64,000 bases of DNA from Bacillota bacterium (GTDB lineage: Bacteria > Bacillota > Clostridia > Christensenellales > Aristaeellaceae), in NCBI GenBank assembly GCA_023421395.1, contig JAEZTL010000001.1, positions 1-64,000 of the forward strand, given 5' to 3'. A program made the translations under genes and the position numbers. Position 1 is the stretch's first letter. Each line of letters begins with the position of its first letter. The notes under the pieces are model-generated. The model made no database searches. It saw only the letters and a program-made list of their open reading frames with translations, and was not told the origin of the DNA. Shown piece after piece: positions 55,268 to 63,946 of the stretch.

Positions 55268-55574
55268 AGTTGGCCTCCTTTTCAGTCTGCTTTTTGTACG
55301 CAAAAACAAGGACTCCTGCCAGGAATCCTGGAACCATCGAACCCGAGCCGCGCGACCTGCGCCCCTTGCGGAGCGACAACGTGCGACGCGCGTAACAGGG
55401 GTTCTATGTTTCAAGCGCGATAAATCACACGACGCGTCAAAGGCAAAGGGGACGTCCGCAGACGCCCCCTTTGATTTGACTCCTGCAATCTACGCTTGCA
55501 GTATACCACAATTCCGACGCTTTTGACACAGCTTGCGAAGGTTTAACCTTGTTTTTCGGGAAAAACCCGGCCCG
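55268..55574 (-). promoter_or_regulatory. Structured leader and promoter region of rnj
   Basis: 307 bp with no gene. On the minus strand an extended -10 (TGTGGTATACT, -10 at 55500-55505) predicts a start near 55493, giving a leader of about 225 nt. The leader contains a 13-bp stem with one mismatch (55444-55473) and further GC-rich inverted segments. A self-regulated RNase leader is possible. Confidence 0.45.
55444..55473 (-). repeat. Stem-loop in the rnj leader
   Basis: Plus-strand CAAAGGGGACGTC and GACGCCCCCTTTG pair at 12 of 13 positions around a CGCA loop. On the transcribed (minus) strand it begins about 20 nt after the predicted start site. Confidence 0.6.
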
Positions 55575-55901
55575 TCAGGCCAGGTGCTTATCCAGCATCT
55601 GCTGGAAGGCCGCCTTGCTCCGGGCGCCGACGACGCGCTCCTGTTCCACGCCGTCCTTGAACAGGATCAGCGTGGGGATGCTCATGACCCGGTAGGTCAT
55701 GGCCGCCTCGGGCTGCTCGTCGATGTTGAGCTTGCCGATGGTGACCTTGCCCGCGTTTTCCTGCGCCAGTTCCTCGACGACGGGCGCGATCATGCGGCAG
55801 GGGCCGCACCAACTGGCCCAGAAGTCCACCAGCGTGAGGCCCGGAAGGCTGTCGGCACGAAGGTCGCCGGATGTAAAGGTCTTGATCAGCGCACTGGACA
55901 T
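55575..55901 (-). CDS. trxA: Thioredoxin
   Basis: 108-residue thioredoxin: LTLVDFWASWCGPCRMIAPVVEELAQE carries the WCGPC redox site (about residues 30-34), then KLNIDEQPEAAMTYRVMSIPTLILFKDG with the cis-Pro. It reduces protein disulfides in the cytosol. The ATG at 55901 is preferred because GGAGGAGG precedes it; an upstream in-frame ATG lies before that SD. Confidence 0.92.
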   Translation of the reverse strand: MSSALIKTFTSGDLRADSLPGLTLVDFWASWCGPCRMIAPVVEELAQENAGKVTIGKLNIDEQPEAAMTYRVMSIPTLILFKDGVEQERVVGARSKAAFQQMLDKHLA

Positions 55902-56014
55902 TGATGATTCCTCCTCCATTGTGTACCCGCCGCGCGGACGGGAAAACCCTGTGAATCTGTAGTAGTATATTACCCGGCTTCGCGGGAATTGAATCAGCCG
56001 CACCGCTTTGCAAA

Positions 56015-56040
56015 GAAAAAACCGCCGCGACCGCGGCGGT
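56015..56040 (-). terminator. Rho-independent terminator of hisS-aspS
   Basis: On the minus strand ACCGCCGCG and CGCGGCGGT form a 9-bp stem with a 2-nt loop, followed by TTTTTT, 16 bp after the aspS stop. Confidence 0.85.
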
Positions 56041-56055
56041 CTGGAAAATCCCGGG

Positions 56056-57840
56056 TTACGCCTTTTCTTCCTCCATGATCGCGATGCCCAGCGCGTCCAG
56101 CTGCTCCTCTTTGACGTCACAGGGGGTTTCCATCATCAGGCAGTTGGCGCCCTGCGCCTTGGGGAACGCGATCACATCCCGCAGGCTGTCGCTGCCGGTC
56201 AGGATCATGGTGAGCCGGTCAATGCCGAAGGCGAAGCCGCCGTGGGGCGGCGTGCCGTACTTAAAAGCCTCCAGCAGGAAGCCGAAGCGGTGGTACGCTT
56301 CCTCCTCAGAAATGCCGATCAGCCGGAACATGCGCTTTTGCAGCGCCGGGTCGTGGATGCGGATGGAACCGGAACCCATCTCGATGCCATTGAACACCAG
56401 GTCGTAGGCCTTGGCGCGCACGCGGCCCGGATTGGTCTCCATCAGCGGCTCGTCCTCATCCATGGCGCTGGTGAAGGGATGGTGCATCGCCACGAAGCGG
56501 CCGTCTGCCTCGTCGTACTCGAGCAATGGGAACTCGGTAACCCAGAAAAGGTCGTCCGCCGCCTTGTCGATCAGGTTGTGACGGCGCGCGATCTCCTTGC
56601 GCAGTTCGCCCAGCGCCTGAAATACCACGCTATCCTTGTCCGCCACAAAGAACAGCGCGTCGCCCTTCTCCGCGCCCATGCGCTTCAGCAGCGCTCTGGC
56701 GAAGGGCTCCGTCAGGAATTTCGAGAAGGAGGAGCGCAGGCCCTCCTCGCCTACGACGATCCACGCCAACCCCTTGGCGCGGTAGGTCTTGGCGAACTCG
56801 CCCAGGCTGTCGATCTCCTTGCGGCTCATCGCGTGGGCCAGGCCCTTCGCGTTGATGCCCCGCACGCTGCCGCCCGCGGCCACCGCGCCCTCGAACACCG
56901 AAAAGCCGGAGCCCGGGCAGAGGCCGGATACGTTGACCAGCTCCAGGCCGAAACGGCGGTCGGGCTTGTCGGAGCCGTAGCGTTCCATGGCGTCCTGCCA
57001 GGTCATGCGGGGGAGGGGAAGGGTCAGCGAGCGGCCCCGGACGGACTCAAACACGGCGTTAAACGCGCCCTCCACCACGCTTTGCACGTCCTCCGGCTCG
57101 ACGAAACTCATTTCGATGTCGCACTGGGTGAATTCCGGCTGGCGGTCGGCGCGGCTGTCCTCGTCGCGGAAGCAGCGCGCGAACTGATAGTACCGGTCAA
57201 ACCCCGCCAGCATCAGGAGCTGCTTATAGATCTGCGGCGACTGGGGCAGCGCGTAGAACGTGCCGTGGTGCAGGCGGGAGGGCACCAGAAAGTCCCGCGC
57301 GCCCTCGGGCGTGGACTTGGTAAGGATGGGCGTTTCCACGTCGGAGAAGCCCGCGTTGTCCAGGTAGCACCGCACGGCGGACTGGATTTTTCCGCGCAGC
57401 CTGATCGTCGCCTGCATGGACGGGCGGCGAAGATCCAGATAACGGTATTTCAGCCGCACCAGCTCGTTTTCCTTGGCGTTGTCGTCGATGTAGATCGGCG
57501 GGGTTTCGCTCTTATTGATCAGCTCGCACGCCTTGACAACGACTTCCACGTCGCCGTTTGGCATCTTGTCGTTGACGGCGGCGGCGTCGCGCATGCGCAC
57601 CAGGCCCTCCGCCGACACCACGTATTCGCCGCGCAGCGAGCCGCCCAGCTTGAAGTTCTCCGCGCCGCACTCGGCCTCGTCGAACACCAGCTGCACCAGG
57701 CCCTCGCGATCCCTGAGCCACACAAATACCACGCCGCCCAAGTCGCGCGTACGCTGCACCCAGCCGCTCAAAACGACGGTCTGCCCGGCATCCTTCCGGG
57801 ACACCCTGCCGCAATAGGTGGTTCGCCTCAGCTTCGTCAT
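56056..57840 (-). CDS. aspS: Aspartyl-tRNA synthetase
   Basis: 594-residue bacterial-type class II synthetase. The OB anticodon domain (VVLSGWVQRTRDLGGVVFVWLRDREG) is followed by catalytic motif 2 FARCFRDEDSRADRQPEFTQCD, a GAD insertion domain, and motif 3 GGFAFGIDRLTMILTGSDSLRDVIAFPK. ATG at 57840 overlaps the hisS stop (ATGA), with GAGGGAG before it. The hisS-aspS pair is conserved in Firmicutes. Confidence 0.94.
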   Translation of the reverse strand: MTKLRRTTYCGRVSRKDAGQTVVLSGWVQRTRDLGGVVFVWLRDREGLVQLVFDEAECGAENFKLGGSLRGEYVVSAEGLVRMRDAAAVNDKMPNGDVEVVVKACELINKSETPPIYIDDNAKENELVRLKYRYLDLRRPSMQATIRLRGKIQSAVRCYLDNAGFSDVETPILTKSTPEGARDFLVPSRLHHGTFYALPQSPQIYKQLLMLAGFDRYYQFARCFRDEDSRADRQPEFTQCDIEMSFVEPEDVQSVVEGAFNAVFESVRGRSLTLPLPRMTWQDAMERYGSDKPDRRFGLELVNVSGLCPGSGFSVFEGAVAAGGSVRGINAKGLAHAMSRKEIDSLGEFAKTYRAKGLAWIVVGEEGLRSSFSKFLTEPFARALLKRMGAEKGDALFFVADKDSVVFQALGELRKEIARRHNLIDKAADDLFWVTEFPLLEYDEADGRFVAMHHPFTSAMDEDEPLMETNPGRVRAKAYDLVFNGIEMGSGSIRIHDPALQKRMFRLIGISEEEAYHRFGFLLEAFKYGTPPHGGFAFGIDRLTMILTGSDSLRDVIAFPKAQGANCLMMETPCDVKEEQLDALGIAIMEEEKA

Positions 57841-59123
57841 ACGCCCGCTCCCTCTTTTTCCGCCAATTTTTTCAGGATCACCGGAATAAATTCCGAAACC
57901 GCGATTTCTTCCTCGGCGCTCAGGCGCATGTCCCGAAGCTTCAGCGCGCCCCGCGCCAATTCGTCGCCGCCGACGACGGCGAGATACGGAGCGCCCAGCC
58001 TGTCCGCATACTTGAACTGCGCCTTGAGGGACCGGGCCGCATGGTCCATATCGCTCGGGATGCCTGCCTCGCGCAGCGCGCGGAGAAGCTTCATGGCCTC
58101 GAGCCTCGCGCCCGGCAGCGCGGCGAGGAATACGTCCGCCACCGGTGCTTCGGCAGACCTTACGCCCATCATATCCTGTACCATCAGCACGCGCTCCACG
58201 CCCATGCCAAAGCCAAAACCCGGCAGTTCCGGTCCGCCCAGCTGCTTCACCAGCCCGTCGTACCGGCCGCCGCCGCACACGGTCAGCGGGCCGTTTTCGG
58301 TCTCCGTGATGATCTCAAACACCGTGCGGGTGTAGTAGTCGAGGCCGCGGACGATGCGCGGATCGACGGAGAATTCCACATCCAGCGCGGTCAAAGAGGC
58401 CTTGAGCGCTTCGAAGTGTGCCGCGCATGCCTCGTCCAGCGATGCGAGCATATCCGGCGCGTCCGTCAGCTCCGCCTGACAGGAGGGCACCTTGCAGTCG
58501 AGAATGCGCAGCGGGTTGCGCTCAAAGCGGTCCCGGCAGGTGTCGCACAGGCGGGGGAGTTTGGGCCTGAGGTAATCCTTCAGCCGCTCCAGATAGGCCG
58601 CGCGGCAGTCCGGGCAGCCGATGGAATTGATGGAGACCTTGAGACCCCGGATGCCGCAGGAAGCCAGCACGTCCAGCGCCAGGCGGATGCCCTCCGCGTC
58701 GCAGCTTGCGTCCTTCGCGCCAAAGACCTCAATGCCCAGCTGGTGATGCTCGCGCAGACGGCCGGACTGGGGCTTTTCGTACCGGAACACCGGGCAGGAG
58801 ATGTAGTACATCTTCATCGGCAGCGCGCCCGCCTCCAGGTGCGCCTCGAGGAACGCCCGCGCCACGCCCGCCGTGCCCTCCGGCTTCAGCGTGACGGAGC
58901 GCCCGCCCTTGTCAAGGAAGGTGTACATCTCTTTTTGCACCACGTCGGTGGTATCGCCGACGGAGCGAAGGAACAGCTCCGTGTGCTCAAAGACCGGCGT
59001 CCGCACCTCGCGAAAGCCGGCCAGGCGGCAGGTCTCGCGCATTCTGGCTTCCACGTCCTGCCAGCGTCCGCTTTCGCCGGGCAGCACGTCCTGGGTGCCC
59101 TTGGGCGCCTGCGTAATCAGCAT
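57837..59123 (-). CDS. hisS: Histidyl-tRNA synthetase
   Basis: 428-residue class II synthetase: ITQAPKGTQDVLPGES at the N-terminus, LKPEGTAGVARAFLE (motif 2 region), YISCPVFRYEKPQSGRLREHHQLGIEVFG, the His-binding RGLDYYTRTVFEI and CGGGRYDGLVKQLGG, then a C-terminal anticodon-binding domain. It leads the hisS-aspS operon behind a strong promoter and a leader with terminator-like and inverted-repeat structure. Confidence 0.94.
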   Translation of the reverse strand: MLITQAPKGTQDVLPGESGRWQDVEARMRETCRLAGFREVRTPVFEHTELFLRSVGDTTDVVQKEMYTFLDKGGRSVTLKPEGTAGVARAFLEAHLEAGALPMKMYYISCPVFRYEKPQSGRLREHHQLGIEVFGAKDASCDAEGIRLALDVLASCGIRGLKVSINSIGCPDCRAAYLERLKDYLRPKLPRLCDTCRDRFERNPLRILDCKVPSCQAELTDAPDMLASLDEACAAHFEALKASLTALDVEFSVDPRIVRGLDYYTRTVFEIITETENGPLTVCGGGRYDGLVKQLGGPELPGFGFGMGVERVLMVQDMMGVRSAEAPVADVFLAALPGARLEAMKLLRALREAGIPSDMDHAARSLKAQFKYADRLGAPYLAVVGGDELARGALKLRDMRLSAEEEIAVSEFIPVILKKLAEKEGAGV

Positions 59124-59148
59124 CGAATCCCCCCAAGAAAAATATAGA

Positions 59149-59183
59149 AGCCGGGCCCCCGTCGCAGGGACGAGGGCCCGGCT
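59149..59183 (-). promoter_or_regulatory. Terminator-like hairpin in the hisS leader
   Basis: On the minus strand AGCCGGGCCC and GGGCCCGGCT form a perfect 10-bp stem enclosing a further short stem, followed by TCTATATTTTTC. It ends about 25 nt before the hisS start and could work as an attenuator. Confidence 0.5.
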
Positions 59184-59221
59184 GTCATCGCCTACGGCAG
59201 TAGCTTATTATAGGCGATGAC
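59184..59221 (-). promoter_or_regulatory. 11-bp inverted repeat across the hisS promoter start region
   Basis: GTCATCGCCTA (59184-59194) and TAGGCGATGAC (59211-59221) are perfect inverted copies separated by 16 bp. One copy covers part of the -10 box and spacer, the other lies in the 5' leader, an operator-like placement. Confidence 0.55.
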
Positions 59222-59236
59222 GGAACAAAATGTCAA
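59207..59236 (-). promoter_or_regulatory. Sigma-A promoter of hisS-aspS
   Basis: On the minus strand TTGACA (59231-59236), 18-bp spacer, TATAAT (59207-59212): consensus hexamers, about 84 bp before the hisS start. Confidence 0.8.
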
Positions 59237-59251
59237 GGTTCGCGGGTTGCT

Positions 59252-59692
59252 TTACTGAATCTCAATGCTGCGGCCGCTCTTGGGCTGCTCGGTGGCCTTG
59301 GGCAGGCTCAATTTCAGCACGCCGTCGGCAAACTCGGCGGAGATGCCGGACTCGTTGACGCCGCTGACGTTGAAGGAACGCTGCATGCGGCCGTAGCGGC
59401 GCTCGCACATCACGTAGTTGTCCTTCTCTTCATTCCTGGACTCGTCCATCTCGGCGCGGATGGTCAGGATGCCGTCGTCCACGTCAATCTTGATCTGATC
59501 GCGCTTGAGACCAGGCAGATCCGCTTCCAGCAGGTACTTGTCACCCATGTCGCGCACGTCCACCTTGAAGCCGCCGGAGAACGAGTCGGTCGCGAAGGGG
59601 GCGAAGAAGCTGCGGAAAAAGTCGTCGCTCAAAAGAGAATCGGGCCGCGTGGCCAAGCTCCTGCGGTAACGGTAGGGAATCAGGTTCGCCAT
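59252..59692 (-). CDS. Hsp20/alpha-crystallin small heat-shock protein
   Basis: 146-residue small chaperone with an alpha-crystallin domain: FKVDVRDMGDKYLLEADLPGLKRDQIKIDVDDGILTI, RRYGRMQRSFNVSGVNESGISAEFADGVLKLSLPK (the A-x-x-x-n-G-V-L motif), and a C-terminal tail with a degenerate I-x-I (SIEIQ). Such proteins hold unfolding proteins for ATP-driven chaperones. GGAGG precedes the start. Confidence 0.9.
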   Translation of the reverse strand: MANLIPYRYRRSLATRPDSLLSDDFFRSFFAPFATDSFSGGFKVDVRDMGDKYLLEADLPGLKRDQIKIDVDDGILTIRAEMDESRNEEKDNYVMCERRYGRMQRSFNVSGVNESGISAEFADGVLKLSLPKATEQPKSGRSIEIQ

Positions 59693-59758
59693 AACAATAC
59701 CTCCATTTGATTGAAAGAATGATACTTGTTTCCGGGATCATCTCCCGTTTGCGAGTTC

Positions 59759-59787
59759 ATTATAAGTCAAAGGTAAAAGAAAGTCAA
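59759..59787 (-). promoter_or_regulatory. Sigma-A promoter of the hsp20 gene
   Basis: On the minus strand TTGACT (59782-59787), 17-bp spacer, TATAAT (59759-59764), giving a leader of about 60 nt. No CIRCE element is visible here. Confidence 0.8.
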
Positions 59788-59878
59788 TATCAAAGATGGT
59801 AAAACTTTTGTTAAAGCAAAAGTGCTTGTGCCGCGCCGCTCGCCACGGTATTCTAGGTCGTAAAGAAGGTGAAAAACC

Positions 59879-61081
59879 ATGACCGACCGCCTGTATTATG
59901 CGGATTCCTACCTGAAAACATTCGAGGCCCGGGTGCTGGAAGTCCGGGATGGCGCGGTGCGGCTGGACCGCTCGGCTTTCTACCCGACCTCCGGCGGCCA
60001 ACCTTTCGACACCGGCCTTTTGAACGGTCTGGCCGTGACGGACGTTTCCATAGACGAGGCGGGTGAGGTATGGCACCGCGTGGGGGGCGCGCTCCGGCCG
60101 GGAGACCGGGTGACCGGCGAGATCGACTGGGCGCGCCGCTTTGACCACATGCAGCAGCATGCGGGCGAGCACATGCTGGCGGGCTGGATTCACAAAAAGC
60201 TCGGCGGGTATACGATCGGGCTGCACCTGGGCGCGGAGGCTTCCACCATCGACGTGGAGCTGCCCGGCGGCGAGATGCGCGTCCTGGAGGAGGTTCTCGA
60301 CGAAATTGAGGACGCGGTGAACCGCGACATTCAGCGGGACCTTCCGATCCGCTGCTGGTTCCCGTCGCCGGAGGAATTCGAAGGGCTTCCGCTGCGCAAG
60401 CCGCCCTCGGTCAAGGAGCACGTCCGGGTTGTGCTGATCGGGGATGAAAGGGGCGGCGAGTGCTGCGCCTGCGGCGGCACGCATCCTTCCAGCGCCGGGC
60501 AGATCGGCCTGGTGCGGATTCTGGACGCCCGGCCCAGCCGCGGCAAGATGCGCGTGACGTTCGTCTGCGGCATGCGGGCGGTCCTTGACGCGCGGGCGCG
60601 GTCAAGGGCGGCGGACCGTGCGGCGGCGATCCTCTCGGTTCCGGTGGCCGTGCTGCCCGGGGCGGCCGAGGGCGCTCTCTCCCGCGAGCGGGAGGCGAAG
60701 GCGCTCCTCGAAAAGGCGAAGACCGAAAGGGCGCTGACGCGCGCGGACGATTTGTGGCGCGCGGCGGCGGTGGAAGGCGGCTGGCGGATCGTGGAGGACG
60801 CCTCCGAGGGGGTGGACGCGAACGCGCTCCGGGAAATGGCCGCGAGCCTCGCCAGCCGGGTAGGGACCATCGCGCTGCTTGAGAGCGCGCAGCCGGACGG
60901 CGCCAGCCTCATCGTATTCGCGCGGTCCGGGGGGGATGGACCCCACATGGGGAAGCTGCTTTCGGAGGCGGTGAAGGCGCTGGGTGGCAGAGGCGGCGGA
61001 AGACCGGAGTTCGCTCAGGGCGGCGCGCCGGGCGCCGGCGCGGTACGCGCGGCGGCGAGGATGCTCAGGGAAGGGCAATAA
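59879..61081 (+). CDS. Alanyl-tRNA editing protein (AlaX-L type)
   Basis: 400-residue stand-alone relative of the AlaRS editing and DHHA1 parts. YADSYLKTFEARVLEVRDG starts the N-domain; zinc ligands are in MQQHAGEHMLAG (H-x3-H) and CCACGGTHPSSAGQIG (C-x3-H); the C-terminal DHHA1 part ends GGRGGGRPEFAQGGAPGAG. It hydrolyses mis-acylated Ser- or Gly-tRNA(Ala). AAGAAGG upstream of the ATG. Confidence 0.88.
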   Translation: MTDRLYYADSYLKTFEARVLEVRDGAVRLDRSAFYPTSGGQPFDTGLLNGLAVTDVSIDEAGEVWHRVGGALRPGDRVTGEIDWARRFDHMQQHAGEHMLAGWIHKKLGGYTIGLHLGAEASTIDVELPGGEMRVLEEVLDEIEDAVNRDIQRDLPIRCWFPSPEEFEGLPLRKPPSVKEHVRVVLIGDERGGECCACGGTHPSSAGQIGLVRILDARPSRGKMRVTFVCGMRAVLDARARSRAADRAAAILSVPVAVLPGAAEGALSREREAKALLEKAKTERALTRADDLWRAAAVEGGWRIVEDASEGVDANALREMAASLASRVGTIALLESAQPDGASLIVFARSGGDGPHMGKLLSEAVKALGGRGGGRPEFAQGGAPGAGAVRAAARMLREGQ

Positions 61082-61102
61082 CCAAAGCGGGGAGGTTCCG
61101 AG

Positions 61103-62539
61103 TTGGCAAAGGTGCTGGGTGCGCTGTACGAGACCGGGCGCATGCTGAAGCCCGGAGAAGCGCTGGGCGAAATCCCCGAATCCAAAGCCATTTACAGGGA
61201 CATTTACAACATCGCGCTGCCGTCGGTCATGGAAATGGTGCTGATGAGCCTGATCGGCTCAATGGACACCATGATGGTCGGCACGCTGGGGCCCGAGGCG
61301 ATCGCCGCAGTTGGTCTGATGGGCCAGCCGCGCATGATCCTGCTCTCCATCTTTTTTGCGCTCAATATCGGCGTCACCGCCATCGTGGCGCGCCGAAAGG
61401 GCGAGGGGCGTCAGGACGAGGCCAACCGCACGATGCGAAACGCGCTGGTCCTCGTGACGGTGCTGGCGTTTGTGATGGCGGGGTTGGGGCTTTTGTTCTC
61501 CCGGCAGCTGACGCTGTTTGCGGGCGCCGAGAGCGACACCTTTGAGGATGCCAAGACCTATTTTGACATCCTGGCCTATTTTCTGCCAATCAACGCGCTG
61601 ACGCTTTCGATCTGCGCCGCGCAGCGCGGCAGCGGCAATACCCGCATCACCATGAACGTCAACATCGTGTCCAATCTGGTTAACGTGGCGTTCAACTACC
61701 TGCTGATCGGCGGCAAGCTGGGTTTTCCGCGTCTGGGCGTCGCGGGGGCTGCCATCGCCACGGGCATCGGCTTTGCGGTGGGCTTTTTCATGTCGGTCGT
61801 CACGGTATATGACCACCCGAATAACAACGGGTTTCTGCGGCTCAGCCTGCATGACGACTGGCGGTTGGACGGAGGGACGCTCCGCGGCATCTTTAAAATC
61901 GGCGGCAACGCGATGCTGGAGCAGCTGGCGCTTCGGTTCGGATTCTTCGCCTACGCGCGCATCGTGGCGGATCTGGGCACGATGGCCTTCGCGGCGCACC
62001 AGATCGGCATGCAATTTCTGAACATTTCCTTTAATTTTGGCGACGGCATCGGCGTGGCCGGCACGTCGCTGGTGGGGCAGTCGCTGGGGCGAGGGCGGCC
62101 GGACATGGCCAAACTCTACGGCAAGGCCAGCCAGCGGCTGGCGCTGACGGCGGCGTTCGCCCTGGCGGGCCTGATCCTGGCCTTCCGCGTGCCGATGGTG
62201 GGCTGGTTCACCACCGACGCGGGCGTCATCGACCTTGCCGCCAAGGTGATGATCATGGTTGCGATATTCCAGCCCTTTCAAACCTCGTCGGTGGTGATCT
62301 CCGGCGCGCTCAGGGGGGCGGGCGACACCGCTTATGTGGCGGGCGTAATGATGATCTGCGTGGCGCTGATCCGGCCCGCGCTGGCGATTCTCGCGATCCG
62401 GCTGCTGACGGATCACTTCGGCCGGGCGGACATCGCGCTGGTGGGGGCCTGGTCCGCGGCGGTCCTGGACATGATCATGCGGCTGACGCTGGTCTATCTG
62501 CGCTTCAACGGAGGAAAATGGCATGGCATCAAGGTTTAA
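61103..62539 (+). CDS. MATE family efflux transporter
   Basis: 478-residue polytopic protein with about twelve membrane helices in two repeats. IYRDIYNIALPSVMEMVLMSLIGSMDTMMVG is the typical first helix, GLMGQPRMILLSIFFALNIGVTAIVAR follows, and AGVAGAAIATGIG-like and VAGTSLVGQSLGRGRPDMAKLYG motifs mark the repeats. Likely a cation-coupled drug or metabolite exporter; substrate unknown. TTG start with GGGGAGG 7 bp upstream; the end overlaps the HAD gene. Confidence 0.85.
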   Translation: MAKVLGALYETGRMLKPGEALGEIPESKAIYRDIYNIALPSVMEMVLMSLIGSMDTMMVGTLGPEAIAAVGLMGQPRMILLSIFFALNIGVTAIVARRKGEGRQDEANRTMRNALVLVTVLAFVMAGLGLLFSRQLTLFAGAESDTFEDAKTYFDILAYFLPINALTLSICAAQRGSGNTRITMNVNIVSNLVNVAFNYLLIGGKLGFPRLGVAGAAIATGIGFAVGFFMSVVTVYDHPNNNGFLRLSLHDDWRLDGGTLRGIFKIGGNAMLEQLALRFGFFAYARIVADLGTMAFAAHQIGMQFLNISFNFGDGIGVAGTSLVGQSLGRGRPDMAKLYGKASQRLALTAAFALAGLILAFRVPMVGWFTTDAGVIDLAAKVMIMVAIFQPFQTSSVVISGALRGAGDTAYVAGVMMICVALIRPALAILAIRLLTDHFGRADIALVGAWSAAVLDMIMRLTLVYLRFNGGKWHGIKV

Positions 62540-63212
62540 GGGCGCAATCTTCGACATGGACGGCACGATCCTCGATTCCATGGGCTGCTGGCGTTCGCTC
62601 AACGCGGAGTTCCTGAAAAAGCGCGGCCTTCCAATCCCGGAGGAGATCCGGGGCCGCGAACTGATCACCCACAGCGCCGCCGCCGCCAGGCTGTACCTGG
62701 AGAAATTCGATCTGGGCATGACCTTTCACGAGATCATCCGCGAGATGGAGGAGGATATGCGCCCGCTCTATCTCGGCGTAATCAAGCCCAAGCCGGGCGC
62801 GCTGGCGCTGATTCGCGCGCTGAAGGCCGCGGGGCTGAGGCTTTGCGTGGCGACGCTCACGCCGCAGAGCGTGGCGGAGGAAGCGCTTCGCCACAACGGC
62901 ATTCTGGACCAGTTCGAATTCGTCGTCTGCGGCAACGATACGGGCCTTAAAAAGAGCGATCCGGAATTCTTCCGTGCCGTCGCGGGCAGGATGAACCTCA
63001 GGCCCGGAGACTGCGTGGTGTTCGAGGATGCGGTCTATGCCATGCGGGGCGCCCGGGCCGCGGGCTGCGCGGTGGTGGCCGTCGACGACGCGGCCAACGA
63101 GCCGGACGCCGCCGAGATCCGCGAAATATCCGATTTATATGTGGCCGATTACAATCTCTTTACGCCGGAGACGTTTATGCGGCTTGACAGAGCGATGCCT
63201 CAGCAGGTATAA
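62523..63212 (+). CDS. HAD-superfamily phosphatase (phosphoglucomutase-like subfamily)
   Basis: 229-residue HAD hydrolase: GAIFDMDGTILDSMGCWRSL (motif I D-x-D-G-T), LRLCVATLTPQSVAEEALR (motif II; T replaces the common S/T-N), LKKSDPEFFRAVAGRM (motif III Lys) and DCVVFEDAVYAMRGARAAGC (motif IV E-D). The cap domain lies between motifs I and II. The substrate is not predictable; beta-phosphoglucomutase and glycerol-phosphatase types share this pattern. Its last codons contain the rplU promoter. Confidence 0.82.
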   Translation: MASRFKGAIFDMDGTILDSMGCWRSLNAEFLKKRGLPIPEEIRGRELITHSAAAARLYLEKFDLGMTFHEIIREMEEDMRPLYLGVIKPKPGALALIRALKAAGLRLCVATLTPQSVAEEALRHNGILDQFEFVVCGNDTGLKKSDPEFFRAVAGRMNLRPGDCVVFEDAVYAMRGARAAGCAVVAVDDAANEPDAAEIREISDLYVADYNLFTPETFMRLDRAMPQQV

Positions 63213-63213
63213 T
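63184..63213 (+). promoter_or_regulatory. Sigma-A promoter of rplU-prp-rpmA
   Basis: TTGACA (63184-63189), 18-bp spacer, TATAAT (63208-63213); the -10 overlaps the stop codon of the upstream HAD gene. Confidence 0.8.
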
Positions 63214-63219
63214 AGCCTT

Positions 63220-63305
63220 TAGGCCGCTCAGGGGAGGCTTCATAAATCCGCGCCGTGCGCGGTGCCTGACGCCTGGCGAGCACTATGAAACGGGAGGTGC
63301 AACGC
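63220..63305 (+). ncRNA. Possible L21-type leader of rplU
   Basis: An approximately 85-nt leader between the promoter and the rplU GTG holds GC-rich self-complementary segments (CGCGCCGTGCGCG, and GACGCC/TGGCG nearby). Firmicutes rplU mRNAs often carry an L21 leader that binds the protein; a match to that family is not proven here. Confidence 0.3.
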
Positions 63306-63611
63306 GTGTACGCAGTCATTCAAACCGGTGGCAAGCAGTACCGCGTCCAGCAGGGCGACGTCATTTATGTGGAGAAGCTCGCTGCCGCGCAGGATTCGCT
63401 GGTCAATTTCGACGTTCTGCTTCTGAGCAAGGACGACGGTCTGGTCGTGGGGACGCCGCTGGTCGAGTCCGCGAAGGTGACGGGCAAGGTGCTGGCCGAC
63501 GTCAAGAGCGCGAAGGTCATGGTCTACAAGTTCCGTTCCAAGAAGAACAGCCGCCGCAAGCAGGGCCATCGTCAGCCCTACACCAAGGTCGAAATCACCC
63601 AGGTCGGCTGA
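63306..63611 (+). CDS. rplU: 50S ribosomal protein L21
   Basis: 101-residue L21: YAVIQTGGKQYRVQQGDVIYVEKL at the start and KVMVYKFRSKKNSRRKQGHRQPYTKVEI at the end are family signatures. The GTG at 63306 has GGGAGG 7-8 bp upstream; an ATG at 63285 lies before that SD. Its stop overlaps the prp start (TGATG). Confidence 0.95.
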   Translation: MYAVIQTGGKQYRVQQGDVIYVEKLAAAQDSLVNFDVLLLSKDDGLVVGTPLVESAKVTGKVLADVKSAKVMVYKFRSKKNSRRKQGHRQPYTKVEITQVG

Positions 63612-63946
63612 TGACCACCGTCCGATTCCTCGAGCGGGGCGGAAGGCTCTACGGCTTCGAAGCCTCGGGGCACGCCGGATACGCGGAAAGCGGCGAGGAC
63701 ATCGTATGCGCGGCGGTATCGGCTTTGACGCAGAGCACGCTTTTGGGCCTGGGGGAAGTTTTGAAGGCCCCGGTAGAGTGGTCGGCAGACGAAAAAAAGG
63801 GCGCGCTCCGCGCCTTCGTCCCGGAATCCACCGAAGGGACCGAGATCCTCTTCCGGACGCTGGAGGCGGGCCTCAAGAACATTGCCGGACAATATCCCGA
63901 TTGGGTCGGGATCGACTACATGCAGCGGAGGGGAAAATCATGCTGA
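63611..63946 (+). CDS. prp: Ribosomal-processing cysteine protease Prp
   Basis: 111-residue protease: FEASGHAGYAESGEDIVCAAVSALTQS holds the catalytic His (GHAGYA) and Cys (DIVCAAVS). Prp removes the N-terminal extension of ribosomal protein L27 in Firmicutes. It lies between rplU and rpmA, as usual, overlapping both by a few bases. Confidence 0.93.
   Translation: MTTVRFLERGGRLYGFEASGHAGYAESGEDIVCAAVSALTQSTLLGLGEVLKAPVEWSADEKKGALRAFVPESTEGTEILFRTLEAGLKNIAGQYPDWVGIDYMQRRGKSC

Noticed and set aside
56008..58335. 775-residue open frame on the plus strand
   Set aside because: Antisense to aspS and part of hisS; spans the aspS terminator.
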